Assembly (NCBI RefSeq): GCF_025336525.1
Contig: NZ_JAOCZP010000001.1
Location: 434,001-498,000, forward strand
DNA from: Chelativorans salis
GTDB taxonomy: Bacteria > Pseudomonadota > Alphaproteobacteria > Rhizobiales > Rhizobiaceae
DNA: 64,000 nucleotides
Direction: 5' to 3'
Shown: piece after piece, positions 1-7,904 of the stretch
Position numbering within the stretch: position 1 is the first letter of the stretch
How the letters are laid out: every line of letters begins with the position of its first letter
Made by a program: the position numbers and the translations under genes
Notes under the pieces: model-generated
The model's input: the letters and a program-made list of their open reading frames with translations, nothing else
Database searches by the model: none
Told to the model about the DNA's origin: nothing

Positions 1-362
1 GCGCATGCCGCCGCCAACAGCGCCAACACCCAGTCGAGCTTGGGAATGCGGTCACGCGGGCTGCGGGGGAAGGCCGGGAATGCCATGTAGGCAAGGAACA
101 GGCCGAAGGCCAGATGGATGGCACGCGTCTGCGCGTCATTGAGGACGAGACCGAGCCCCGTCAGGCTCGACAGCATGAAGGGCAAGGGCGAGGCGATGTA
201 GAGCTGGAAGAGCGACCAGCAGAGCGCCACGCCGGCAATGATGTAGCCCGAGGTTCCAGCAGGATCGCGCGCGCCCGTATCGGTGGAAGCGACGAGGTCC
301 TGCAGGTCGTCATTGGCAAGCTGCGTTTGCGCACCCCCGGCGCCCTTGGTGTCTTCAGCCAT
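1..362 (-). CDS. TRAP transporter fused permease (4TM/12TM type), N-terminal part, cut by window edge
   Basis: The first 120 codons of a membrane protein run off the left edge. They begin with a polar leader of about 40 residues rich in D, T, Q and A. Hydrophobic stretches follow: one near residues 40-60 (SGYIIAGVALCWSLFQLYI), a second around 85-100, and a third starting at the edge after an RSPRDRIPKLDW loop. A polar leader before closely spaced helices is the usual start of DctQM-fused permeases that work with TAXI binding proteins. The TAXI receptor gene lies directly upstream on the same strand. The product should be the inner-membrane, sodium-driven carrier of that uptake system. Family assignment rests on context plus this N-terminus only. 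Confidence 0.75.
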   Translation of the reverse strand, partial: MAEDTKGAGGAQTQLANDDLQDLVASTDTGARDPAGTSGYIIAGVALCWSLFQLYIASPLPFMLSSLTGLGLVLNDAQTRAIHLAFGLFLAYMAFPAFPRSPRDRIPKLDWVLALLAAAC

Positions 363-418
363 TCGTTGTCCCCCTCGAGACAGTTATCGTTCTTGCGCGC
401 CCCCAATCCGGCGAAGCG

Positions 419-447
419 AAAAAGGGCGCCCGACGGGGGGCGCCCTT
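419..447 (-). terminator. Rho-independent terminator or attenuator between TAXI receptor and TRAP permease
   Basis: Ten-base arms AAGGGCGCCC and GGGCGCCCTT flank a 6-nt loop. On the minus strand the hairpin runs directly into five T residues. It sits 14 bases after the TAXI receptor stop and about 57 bases before the permease start. In TRAP operons such a partial terminator would let the abundant binding protein be made in excess over the permease. That role is inferred. Confidence 0.75.
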
Positions 448-461
448 GTTGCGAAGGCTGC

Positions 462-1442
462 TTAGTTGAGCCAGCCCTTTTCCTGGTAGTACTTCTCCGC
501 ACCCGGATGCACCGGCGCGGAATTGCCCTGGCTCACCATCTGCTCGGGCGTGAGGTTGGCAAGTGCCGGATGCAGGCCCTTGAAGTCCTCGAAATTATCG
601 AACACCGACGAGACGAAGGTGTAGACGACATCCTCGGGAACATCGGCGGAGGTTACGACCGTCGCGCCGACGCCGAAGGTGTTCACGTCCTCATCCGTGC
701 CACGGTACATGCCGCCGGGAATGACGGCCTTGAAGTAGTACGGATTGTTCTCCACCAGCGCATCGACCGCTTCTCCCTCGACCGGCACGATAATGCTGTC
801 GCAGGTGGTGGTCGCCTCCTCGATAGCGCCTGCCGGATGGCCGACGGTGTAAGCGAAGGCGTCTATGTTGTTGTCGCAGAGCGCGGAGCTCTGTTCGGCC
901 GGCGCAAGCTCAGCGGCGAGCGCAAAGTCGGAATTGGTCCAGCCCTTCTCGGCGATCAGCAGATCCATCAGCGCGCGCTGGCCGGAGCCGGGGTTGCCGA
1001 TGTTGACGCGCTTGCCCTTGAGATCGTCAAACTCGGAGATGCCGGAATCGGCGCGGGCCACGACGGTCAGCGGTTCGGGGTGGAGCGAGAAGACCGAGCG
1101 CAGGTTCTCATGCGCGCCGTCTTCGGCGAAATTCGCCTCGCCGTTGGCGGCATTGTACTGCACGTCCGACTGGACGACGCCGAATTCCAGATCGCCGCCT
1201 TTGATGGCGTTGACGTTGAACACCGAGCCGCCGGTGGATTCAACCGAGCAGCGGATGCCGTGCTCGCGGCGGGTCTGGTTCATCAGCCGGCAGATGGCAC
1301 CGCCTACGGGATAGTAGACGCCCGTGACGCCGCCCGTGCCGACCGATACGAAGCGCTGGTCCTGCGCCATCGCCGCTCCCGCCGACAGCGCGCCGAGCAT
1401 CGCTGCGGCAATGCCGAAGCCGAGAATCCGATTTGGTTTCAT
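462..1442 (-). CDS. TAXI-family TRAP transporter solute-binding protein
   Basis: This 326-residue periplasmic receptor captures a small, probably anionic, substrate for the adjacent TRAP permease. A Sec signal peptide covers residues 1-26 (positive start, [15 protein letters not shown], cleavage before QDQ). The mature N-terminus carries the TAXI signature [14 protein letters not shown] at about 35-48, followed by the STGGSVFN and [10 protein letters not shown] segments typical of the family. Length is normal. TAXI ligands vary (glutamate, dicarboxylates and others), so the substrate is not readable here. The neighbouring aminotransferase and BKACE suggest an amino or keto acid. An operator-like sequence lies about 200 bases upstream. 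Confidence 0.92.
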   Translation of the reverse strand: MKPNRILGFGIAAAMLGALSAGAAMAQDQRFVSVGTGGVTGVYYPVGGAICRLMNQTRREHGIRCSVESTGGSVFNVNAIKGGDLEFGVVQSDVQYNAANGEANFAEDGAHENLRSVFSLHPEPLTVVARADSGISEFDDLKGKRVNIGNPGSGQRALMDLLIAEKGWTNSDFALAAELAPAEQSSALCDNNIDAFAYTVGHPAGAIEEATTTCDSIIVPVEGEAVDALVENNPYYFKAVIPGGMYRGTDEDVNTFGVGATVVTSADVPEDVVYTFVSSVFDNFEDFKGLHPALANLTPEQMVSQGNSAPVHPGAEKYYQEKGWLN

Positions 1443-1641
1443 ACTGCGTCTCCCTCTAAGTGCATTTTTCGCAACTCATTGCACGTCATTGTTTCCGGCC
1501 CATCCCGTTTTTCGGGGAGCCGCCCACCACCGGGCACTCACGTGCGGAATGCCCGGCCGGCCTTGCTGCGCAGCCCAGGCGAGGGAGCGTGAAATGTCCC
1601 CTCGCCCAAGTCAGTGGATAGACTGCGCAATTTGGCGGAAG

Positions 1642-1660
1642 ATGCAACATATTGTTGTGC
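1642..1660. promoter_or_regulatory. Putative RpiR operator upstream of the TAXI/TRAP operon
   Basis: ATGCAACATATTGTTGTGC lies in the 281-base gap between the aminotransferase stop and the TAXI receptor start. Its first eleven bases are identical to the perfect palindrome in the RpiR/BKACE gap, and its right half is a degenerate GTTG arm. Two such sites, each beside genes of one apparent pathway, suggest a shared regulator. Direct binding is inferred. Confidence 0.5.
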
Positions 1661-1723
1661 TGGCCCGCAGGCGACGCGCCGGCACTATGCTGCTTTCCTC
1701 CCATTGTTTCCCCTCCGCTTGTC

Positions 1724-3046
1724 TCAAATAGCTGCCGCGTCGACGGCCTCGCCGAGACGCTCGACGATCGTATCAGCCGTCTGCCGGTCCAGTATGAACG
1801 GCGGGGCGATGAGCACATGGTCGCCGCGCTTGCCATCGATGGTGCCGCCGGCGGGATAGACCATCAGGCCGCGTGCCATGGCCTCCTTCTTCACCCGCGC
1901 GTGGAGCTTTTTCGCCGGCTCGAACGGCTCCTTCGTCGATCGGTCGGCGACCAACTCCAGCCCCAGGAACAGCCCGCGTCCGCGGATGTCGCCGACATGG
2001 GCATGATTGCCGAAGCGGGCTTCCAGCCGGCTCCTCAGATAGGCGCCCGTCTCGCGCACATTGGCCAGCAGGCCGTCGCGGGCGATCACCTCCTGCACGG
2101 CAAGCGCGGCGGCGCAGGCCATGGGGTGGCAGATATAGGTATGGCCGTGCTGGAAGGCGCCGGAGCCTTCGGCAAAGGCGTCGAAGATGCGACGGGAAAG
2201 GAGTGCGGCGCCGATCGGCTGATAGCCACCCCCCAGCCCCTTGGCGACGGTCATGATGTCAGGTGCCACGCCGTCCTGCTCGCAGGCATGCATGGTGCCG
2301 GTGCGGCCCATGCCGCACATCACCTCGTCGAAAATCAGAAGTACACCGTAGCGGTCGCAGATCTCGCGGATGCGGGCGAGATAGCCGGGAACGGCGGGCA
2401 CAGCTCCCGCCGTGGCCCCCACGACAGGCTCGGCGATGAAGGCCATGACCGTATCGGCGCCGAGCTCCTGGATCTTGTCCTCGAGCTGCTGTGCGGCGCG
2501 CTGGCCGTACGCCTCCTCGCTCTCGCCCGGCTTCTGCAACCGATAGGCGTAGCAGGGGTCGATGTGATGGGTCTCGATAAGCAACGGGCGGAACTGCGCC
2601 CGGCGCGCCTCGTTGCCGCCGGCGGCGAGCACACCCAGCGTGTTGCCGTGATAGCTCTGGCGGCGGGCGATAACATTGCGCCGGCCGGGCTCGCCTTTCT
2701 CGACGAAATACTGCCGCGCCATCTTGAGCGCCGCCTCGTTGGCTTCCGAACCGCCGGAGACGAAGTAGGCGTGGCTGATGCCCTTGGGCGCGCCGGTCAC
2801 CAGTGTCTCGGCCAGCGCCTCCGCCGGCTCGCTGGTGAAGAAGCTCGTGTGGGCGTAAGCGAGCTTTTCGGCCTGGGCCTTCAGCGCCGCCACGACATAG
2901 GGATGGCCATGCCCGAGGCAGGAGACGGCCGCCCCGCCGGAAGCATCGATATAGGCGCGGCCGTCGCTGTCGAAGAGCTCAACGCCCTTGCCGCCGACGG
3001 CGACAGGCAGTTCCGTGTGAATCTGGCGGTGCAGGATATGCGTCAT
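1724..3046 (-). CDS. Class III (omega-type) PLP aminotransferase
   Basis: A 440-residue aspartate-aminotransferase-family (fold I, class III) enzyme. The phosphate-binding SGGSEANE lies at about 97-104 and SYHGNT at 131-136. The IFDEVMCGMGRTG segment (Asp about 240) and the PLP lysine in TVAKGLGGG (Lys about 269) follow. It should move an amino group from a terminal or beta-position amine to a keto acid such as pyruvate. Its ATG overlaps the TGA of the upstream RpiR gene (ATGA), indicating translational coupling. With the TRAP importer and the beta-keto acid cleavage enzyme next door, conversion of an imported beta- or omega-amino acid to a keto acid is a reasonable inference. The true substrate is unknown. 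Confidence 0.9.
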   Translation of the reverse strand: MTHILHRQIHTELPVAVGGKGVELFDSDGRAYIDASGGAAVSCLGHGHPYVVAALKAQAEKLAYAHTSFFTSEPAEALAETLVTGAPKGISHAYFVSGGSEANEAALKMARQYFVEKGEPGRRNVIARRQSYHGNTLGVLAAGGNEARRAQFRPLLIETHHIDPCYAYRLQKPGESEEAYGQRAAQQLEDKIQELGADTVMAFIAEPVVGATAGAVPAVPGYLARIREICDRYGVLLIFDEVMCGMGRTGTMHACEQDGVAPDIMTVAKGLGGGYQPIGAALLSRRIFDAFAEGSGAFQHGHTYICHPMACAAALAVQEVIARDGLLANVRETGAYLRSRLEARFGNHAHVGDIRGRGLFLGLELVADRSTKEPFEPAKKLHARVKKEAMARGLMVYPAGGTIDGKRGDHVLIAPPFILDRQTADTIVERLGEAVDAAAI

Positions 3047-3948
3047 CGGCTGTTCCGGTGCCGCACGCGGGCGGCGGCGGGTTCGAAGACATGGACCTTT
3101 AGTTCGGCGAGCTGGCGCTCCGTCCGGGCAATTGCATCCAGCGCCTCCTCGCCGCCCTCGCCCGCCACGAGGGCGGCGAGGATTTCCACCGCCGTGAAGG
3201 CGGGCGTCATGGAATGGAAGAAGGAGGGGCTTTCCGTCGAGACGAGGATTGCATGGCGGGCGAGGACGGCGACCGGCGAGGCGGCGCTGTCGGTAAGCGC
3301 AACGATGGTAAGGCCCTTGTCATGGGCGTGGCGTGCAGCCTCGACGCTCGCCCGTGTATAAGGTGCCACAGTGGTGACGAAGAAGACGTCCTCGGGGGTA
3401 GCAAAACGAAGTGCATCGAGGCCCGTGCCGTCGCCGAAGTCGAGTGCAGTCGCCTTTTCGCCCAGGAAAGAGAACATGTAGGCGAGATGGAGGGCCACCG
3501 GCCGACTGGAGCGCAAGCCCAAGCAATAAATGCGGCGAGCCCGCGCCAAGGTGCCGGCCGCCTCGGTGAGTGCCTCAAGGGCGCCCGTTTCGCCGAGGGC
3601 GGCAATCTGCGCCGCGGTGGCGGACGCGATCTCTCCGGCAAAGGCGCGACCGCCCGCCTGCCTCTGGCGCGCCACCTGGATGCCGGCCTTGCCGGAGAAG
3701 CCGAGCGCCTGTTCCTTCAACGCTTCGCCGTGGAGCTGGCGCACCTCGTCATAGCCCTCGAGCCCCAGCCGCTTGGCAAGGCGCGTCATGGTCCACGGCT
3801 GAACGCCGGCGCGGCGCGCCTGCTCCCGCATGGACAGGAGTGCCACGTCGCCCGGGTTCTCCAGGACATAGCGGGCGGCGGTCCCCAATTGCCCGGGAAG
3901 CGCGTCGACGGAACGGGTGATACGATCAGCGAAGGCAGCGCGGTCCAT
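3043..3948 (-). CDS. MurR/RpiR-family transcriptional regulator
   Basis: A protein of about 301 residues (304 if the ATG three codons upstream is used). The N-terminal RpiR helix-turn-helix spans about 1-80, with MREQARRAGVQPWTMTRLAKRLG as recognition region. A C-terminal SIS sugar-isomerase domain follows, with RRIYCLGLRSSRPVALHLA and the VTTVAPYT and IVALTDSAASP segments. SIS domains in this family sense phosphorylated sugars or other small metabolites. The gene overlaps the aminotransferase start and diverges from the BKACE gene. A perfect 18-bp palindrome sits in the divergent gap, which fits autoregulation and control of BKACE. Confidence 0.88.
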   Translation of the reverse strand: MDRAAFADRITRSVDALPGQLGTAARYVLENPGDVALLSMREQARRAGVQPWTMTRLAKRLGLEGYDEVRQLHGEALKEQALGFSGKAGIQVARQRQAGGRAFAGEIASATAAQIAALGETGALEALTEAAGTLARARRIYCLGLRSSRPVALHLAYMFSFLGEKATALDFGDGTGLDALRFATPEDVFFVTTVAPYTRASVEAARHAHDKGLTIVALTDSAASPVAVLARHAILVSTESPSFFHSMTPAFTAVEILAALVAGEGGEEALDAIARTERQLAELKVHVFEPAAARVRHRNSR

Positions 3949-3978
3949 GGAGAGCATCCTAGACGGCGTTTCGCAGCT

Positions 3979-3996
3979 ATGCAACATATGTTGCAT
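3979..3996. promoter_or_regulatory. Perfect palindromic operator in the RpiR/BKACE divergent promoter
   Basis: ATGCAACATATGTTGCAT is a perfect 18-bp inverted repeat. A further half-site ATGCAAC follows at 4000-4006, just ahead of the BKACE ribosome binding site. Palindromes with TTGCA/TGCAA arms are usual for RpiR regulators. The position covers both divergent start regions and suggests repression of both. Confidence 0.7.
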
Positions 3997-4022
3997 CCTA
4001 TGCAACGAATGGAGGATTTGCC

Positions 4023-4874
4023 GTGGCAGAAGGCAAAGGCGGCGTTGAAACGCAGCCGGTGGCGATCGCCGTGGCGCCCAATGGCGGGCGGCGTACCAAG
4101 GCTGACCACACGGCTCTGCCGCAGACGGCGGACGAGTTGGCGGGGACCGCCGCCGCCTCACAGGAGGCGGGGGCGGCGATGCTGCACTGCCACGTGCGCG
4201 ACCGTGACGGCCGGCACATTCTCGACGCCGACGCCTATCGCGACGCCACCCGGGCGGTACGGCGACAGGTGGGCGAGAGGCTGGTCATCCAGATCACGAC
4301 CGAGGCCGTCGGCCGCTATCAGCCGGAGGAGCAGATGGCGGTGGTGCGGGCAGTCAGGCCGGAGGCGGCGTCGCTGGCGCTGAAGGAACTCGTGCCTGAT
4401 GCCACCCATGAAGCCGAGTTCAGCCGCTTCCTCGCTTTCATGAAGAAGGAGAGGATCGTCCCGCAGATCATTCTCTATCATTCGGACGAGGCACTACGGC
4501 TCAAAGACCTGATGGCGCGCGGGCTTATCCCCTTCGACGACATACCCGTGCTTTACGTGCTCGGCCGCTACAGCGAGGGCCAGCGCTCCGCACCCGCCGA
4601 CCTGCTGCCCTTCCTAGCGCCGGAGGCGCCGCGCTTCGGGCATTTCATGGTCTGCACCTTCGGGCCGCGGGAAGCCGCCTGTGTGACGACAGCCGCGGCG
4701 CTAGGCGGGCATGCGCGCGTGGGCTTCGAGAACAATCTCTATCTGCCCGACGGTCGTCTCGCGCCGGACAATGCGGCGATTGTGCGCGGGGTAGTCGAAG
4801 CGCTTGCCGCGCTGGGGATGCGGACGGCGGATGCGGAGCGCCTGCGTGCGGATTGGGCGCTTGCCGTGAATTGA
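4023..4874 (+). CDS. Beta-keto acid cleavage enzyme (BKACE, DUF849; 3-keto-5-aminohexanoate cleavage-like)
   Basis: A 283-residue TIM-barrel enzyme of the BKACE family. These enzymes condense a beta-keto acid with acetyl-CoA and split it to acetoacetate plus a new acyl-CoA. Family marks are APNGGRRTK near the start, the zinc-binding HxH in MLHCHVRDRDG (about 57-67), QITTEA, and GFENNLYLPDG with the conserved glutamate ligand. The start is GTG at 4023, seven bases after GGAGGA. Residues that select the substrate side chain vary between subfamilies and cannot be read by eye. The divergent RpiR regulator, aminotransferase and TRAP transporter suggest a keto acid made by transamination. Confidence 0.88.
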   Translation: MAEGKGGVETQPVAIAVAPNGGRRTKADHTALPQTADELAGTAAASQEAGAAMLHCHVRDRDGRHILDADAYRDATRAVRRQVGERLVIQITTEAVGRYQPEEQMAVVRAVRPEAASLALKELVPDATHEAEFSRFLAFMKKERIVPQIILYHSDEALRLKDLMARGLIPFDDIPVLYVLGRYSEGQRSAPADLLPFLAPEAPRFGHFMVCTFGPREAACVTTAAALGGHARVGFENNLYLPDGRLAPDNAAIVRGVVEALAALGMRTADAERLRADWALAVN

Positions 4875-4927
4875 CGCGCGGCGCCGTTTTTCCGATACAG
4901 GTCACAGACTATGGAGACGGCGAGCTG

Positions 4928-5722
4928 ATGCAATTTGTGCGCGTGAACGGCATCGTCCTGCATTACGCAGTGCGGGGTGTGGCGGACAGACCAACGCTTG
5001 TCTTCGCCAATTCGCTCGGTACGGACTTCCGCATCTGGGACGCGGTGGCCGAGCGGCTTGAAGGCGAATACCGGCTGGTGTTTTACGACAAGCGCGGCCA
5101 TGGGCTTTCGGAGGCGACGAAGCCGCCCTACGCGCTGTCCGACCACGTGAACGATCTTGCCGGCCTGCTCGACCATCTGAGGGTCGAGAACGCGGTCATC
5201 GTCGGGCTTTCCGTTGGCGGCATGATCGCCCAGGCGCTCGCCGCGCTGAGGCCGGATCTGGTGCGTGCGCTCATCCTGAGCGACACGGCGCACAAGATCG
5301 GCACCGACGATCTCTGGAACGGCCGCATCAAGGCAGTGACGGAGAAGGGCGTCGCCTCGATTGCCGACGGCATCATGGAGCGCTGGTTCACACCCGGCTA
5401 TAGAAAGCCGGAGAATCCCGACTTCGTGGGCTACCTCGCCATGCTGACACGCACGATGCCCGACGGCTATGCCGGTACCTGCGCGGCACTGCGGGATGCC
5501 GAACTCACCGAATCCACGCGCGCGCTGAAGGTGCCGACACTGTGCCTCGTCGGCGATCAGGACGGCGCCACGCCGCCGGAGCTGGTGCGGGAGCTTGCCG
5601 CGCTGATCGCGGGAGCGCGGTTCGAGATCATCAAGGGTGCCGGGCACCTGCCCTGCATCGAGCAGCCGGAAAAGACCGTGGAACTGATCCGCTCGTTTCT
5701 TCGACAGGCGAACATCATTTGA
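4928..5722 (+). CDS. pcaD: Alpha/beta hydrolase, 3-oxoadipate enol-lactonase-like
   Basis: A 264-residue alpha/beta-hydrolase. The nucleophile elbow is GLSVGG (Ser about 95), the oxyanion side is FANSLGTDFRIWD, and the C-terminal histidine sits in GAGHLPCIEQPE. The sequence follows PcaD closely (VFYDKRGHGLSE, DQDGATPPELV). PcaD hydrolyses 3-oxoadipate enol-lactone to 3-oxoadipate in the protocatechuate branch. No other pca gene is in view, so it may instead serve the BKACE cluster, whose substrates include 3-oxoadipate-like acids. ATG 4928 was preferred over an upstream frame opening because it begins at the conserved MQFVRVNG. Confidence 0.75.
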   Translation: MQFVRVNGIVLHYAVRGVADRPTLVFANSLGTDFRIWDAVAERLEGEYRLVFYDKRGHGLSEATKPPYALSDHVNDLAGLLDHLRVENAVIVGLSVGGMIAQALAALRPDLVRALILSDTAHKIGTDDLWNGRIKAVTEKGVASIADGIMERWFTPGYRKPENPDFVGYLAMLTRTMPDGYAGTCAALRDAELTESTRALKVPTLCLVGDQDGATPPELVRELAALIAGARFEIIKGAGHLPCIEQPEKTVELIRSFLRQANII

Positions 5723-5784
5723 CGCCGCCTATGTGTAAGCGACAGCCGTTACCCAGGTCATCTCTTGTCTAGAAAGGACGCGGA

Positions 5785-6120
5785 ATGGACATTCGCCAAG
5801 TCAACCAGGACTTCGCCGTGACGGGGCAGATCGCACCGGTGCATGTGGCGGAGATCGCCGGAGCGGGCTTCAAGAGCATCGTCTGCAACCGCCCCGACAC
5901 CGAAGAGGGCGCGGTGCCGCATGAGGCGGTGGAAGAGGCGGCGCGCGCGGCGGGCCTCGAATTCCGCTTCCTCCCCGTGGTCTCCGGGGCCATTACGGAA
6001 GAAAACGTGCGAGACATGGCAGCGACTCTGGAAGACCTCCCGCGGCCGGTGCTAGCCTATTGCCGCAGCGGGGCGCGCTGCCTGAACCTCTACGCGCTGA
6101 TACGGGAGATGGATTTGTAA
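5785..6120 (+). CDS. DUF442 / TIGR01244 family protein, phosphatase- or sulfurtransferase-like
   Basis: A 111-residue single-domain protein of the family also fused to beta-lactamase-like hydrolases (Blh). It has the tyrosine-phosphatase-like loop YCRSGARCLNLY near the C-terminus, with the candidate catalytic Cys and Arg. The N-terminal half follows the usual VTGQI, VAEIAGAGFKSIVCNRPD and FLPVVSGAIT pattern. Fused members take part in sulfide oxidation in rhizobia-like bacteria, but free-standing ones have no settled role. It lies 62 bases after the lactonase-like gene with its own ribosome binding site (AAAGGA). Confidence 0.85.
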   Translation: MDIRQVNQDFAVTGQIAPVHVAEIAGAGFKSIVCNRPDTEEGAVPHEAVEEAARAAGLEFRFLPVVSGAITEENVRDMAATLEDLPRPVLAYCRSGARCLNLYALIREMDL

Positions 6121-6185
6121 CCTGCTCTGCAGCTAATGCTGGTTTGATAGAGACGGCGCGACGGAATACCCGCACTGCGTGCAGC

Positions 6186-6653
6186 TTACAGCGGCAGAGC
6201 ACCCGTCTCCTTCAGCGTCTGCAACACAATCGCCGTCTTCACGTGCTGCACGGATTCGTGCGGCAGGAGGACGGCGCTGACGAATTCCGACAGGCTTTTC
6301 AAATCCGGCGTCACCACCTTGAGGATGTAGTCCATCTCGCCCGTCAGCGCGTAAGCTTCCTGCACCTCGGGCAGGCGCGCCACGAGATCGGCGAAGCGGC
6401 GGGCGTTGTCCGGGTTGTGGGTGGCCAGCGTCACGGTGATGACGTTGACGAGAGGAAAGCCCAGGCGCTCGCGGTCAAGCAGCGCGCGGTAGCCCTTGAT
6501 CAGTCCTTCCTCCTCCAGACGCTGGCGGCGACGCGAGCATTGCGAGGAGGACAGGTTCACGCGCTCCGACAGATCGTTGTTAGTCAGCCGTCCGTCGGCC
6601 TGCAGCAGAGACAGTATCTTGCGGTCATAGCCGTCAACCTGCGCATTGTTCAT
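6186..6653 (-). CDS. Lrp/AsnC-family transcriptional regulator, divergent from hpd
   Basis: A 155-residue regulator. An N-terminal winged HTH (YDRKILSLLQADGRLTNNDLSERVNLSSSQCSRRRQRLEEEG) is followed by a RAM/AsnC ligand-binding domain (VITVTLATHNPDN, EVQEAYALTGEMDYILKV). The ATG at 6653 is preceded by AGGAGG at good spacing, so the longer frame opening at 6686 is unlikely. It is transcribed away from hpd, and the gap holds repeated TGCAT/ATGCA boxes. Regulation of tyrosine catabolism, with an aromatic amino acid as effector, is inferred from position. Confidence 0.9.
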   Translation of the reverse strand: MNNAQVDGYDRKILSLLQADGRLTNNDLSERVNLSSSQCSRRRQRLEEEGLIKGYRALLDRERLGFPLVNVITVTLATHNPDNARRFADLVARLPEVQEAYALTGEMDYILKVVTPDLKSLSEFVSAVLLPHESVQHVKTAIVLQTLKETGALPL

Positions 6654-6670
6654 GCATTTCCTCCTACTTC

Positions 6671-6715
6671 TGCATGCTTCATGCATAGATGGTGCATTTT
6701 GCGGCTATCAATGCA
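6671..6715. promoter_or_regulatory. TGCAT/ATGCA box array in the Lrp/hpd divergent promoter
   Basis: The inverted repeat TGCAT-N5-ATGCA spans 6671-6685. Further TGCAT at 6693-6697 and ATGCA at 6711-6715 form a second, wider pair. Another TGCAT overlaps the Lrp start at 6653-6657. Evenly spread degenerate boxes suit cooperative binding by an octameric Lrp-type protein. Binding is inferred. Confidence 0.45.
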
Positions 6716-6778
6716 AGCCGCTTGCGGGGCTGCGGGCGTAGAATGGGTGACAGATATTCCTAGCGACAGGAGGAAGGA

Positions 6779-7891
6779 ATGGGCCCGTTTCCGCATGACG
6801 CGCCGCCGCCCGAGATCAGCGCCGAGAATCCGGCCGGTACGGACGGCTTCGAGTTCGTCGAATTCGCTCACCCGGAGCCGGAGAAGCTTTCCGACCTTTT
6901 CGCCAAGATGGGCTATGCGGAGGTCGCACGGCATAAGACGAAGAAAATCTCCCTCTGGCGCCAGGGCGACATCAATTATTTGGTCAACGCGGAGCCCGGC
7001 AGCCACGCCATGCGCTTCGTCGACAAGCACGGCCCCTGCGCGCCCTCGATGGCCTGGCGGGTGGTGGATGCGAAACTTGCGTTCGAGCATGCGGTGTCGA
7101 AGGGGGCCACACCTTATGAAGGCGACGACAAGGCGCTCGACGTGCCGGCCATCGTCGGCATCGGCGGTTCGCTGCTCTACTTCATCGAGACCTACGGCGA
7201 GAAGGGCTCTGCCTACGATGCCGAGTTCGAGTGGCTGGGCGAGAGCAATCCCAGGCCGGAAGGCGTGGGCTTCTACTATCTCGACCATCTCACCCACAAC
7301 GTCTATCGCGGCAACATGGACAAGTGGTGGGATTTCTACCGCGACCTCTTCGGCTTCAAGCAGATCCACTATTTCGACATCGACGGGCGGATCACCGGCC
7401 TCGTCAGCCGCGCCATCACCTCGCCCTGCGGCAAGATCCGCATTCCGCTCAACGAGTCGAAGGACGACACCAGCCAGATCGCCGAATATCTGAAGAAGTA
7501 CAATGGCGAGGGCATTCAGCACATCGCCGTGGGCACGGAGGAGATCTACGACGCCACGGACAAGCTGGCCGAGAACGGGCTGAAATTCATGCCCGGCCCG
7601 CCCGATACCTACTACGAGATGTCGTATGAGCGCGTCTCCGGCCATGAGGAGCCGATCGAACGGATGAAGAAGCATGGCATCCTCATCGACGGCGAGGGTG
7701 TGGTGGACGGCGGGATGACGAAGATCCTCTTGCAGATCTTCTCCAAGACCGTCATCGGGCCGATCTTCTTCGAGTTCATCCAGAGGAAGGGCGACGAAGG
7801 TTTTGGCGAAGGCAATTTCCGCGCACTGTTCGAGTCGATCGAACAGGACCAGATCAAGCGCGGCGTGCTGAAGGTGGATGCGGCGGAGTAA
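6779..7891 (+). CDS. hpd: 4-hydroxyphenylpyruvate dioxygenase
   Basis: A 370-residue cytoplasmic Fe(II) enzyme converting 4-hydroxyphenylpyruvate to homogentisate, the second step of tyrosine breakdown. Two vicinal-oxygen-chelate domains are visible. The C-terminal one carries the iron ligands in DHLTHNVYRGNM and GIQHIAVGT plus the glutamate in the IFFEFIQRKGD region. The C-terminus FGEGNFRALFESIEQDQIKRG is the family's characteristic lid helix. Length is normal. ATG 6779 follows AGGAGG by five bases. It diverges from an Lrp regulator and faces the DinB-FAH-hmgA genes, which perform the next steps. Confidence 0.97.
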   Translation: MGPFPHDAPPPEISAENPAGTDGFEFVEFAHPEPEKLSDLFAKMGYAEVARHKTKKISLWRQGDINYLVNAEPGSHAMRFVDKHGPCAPSMAWRVVDAKLAFEHAVSKGATPYEGDDKALDVPAIVGIGGSLLYFIETYGEKGSAYDAEFEWLGESNPRPEGVGFYYLDHLTHNVYRGNMDKWWDFYRDLFGFKQIHYFDIDGRITGLVSRAITSPCGKIRIPLNESKDDTSQIAEYLKKYNGEGIQHIAVGTEEIYDATDKLAENGLKFMPGPPDTYYEMSYERVSGHEEPIERMKKHGILIDGEGVVDGGMTKILLQIFSKTVIGPIFFEFIQRKGDEGFGEGNFRALFESIEQDQIKRGVLKVDAAE

Positions 7892-7904
7892 GGCGTGTGC
7901 TCGA

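Noticed and set aside
114..1592. Long open frame on the plus strand over the TAXI receptor
   Set aside because: It lies antisense to a gene with a signal peptide and clear family motifs, and its own translation resembles nothing; an effect of high third-position G+C.
1652..3361. 569-codon plus-strand open frame over the aminotransferase and RpiR genes
   Set aside because: Antisense shadow of two well-supported genes, with no recognisable motif.
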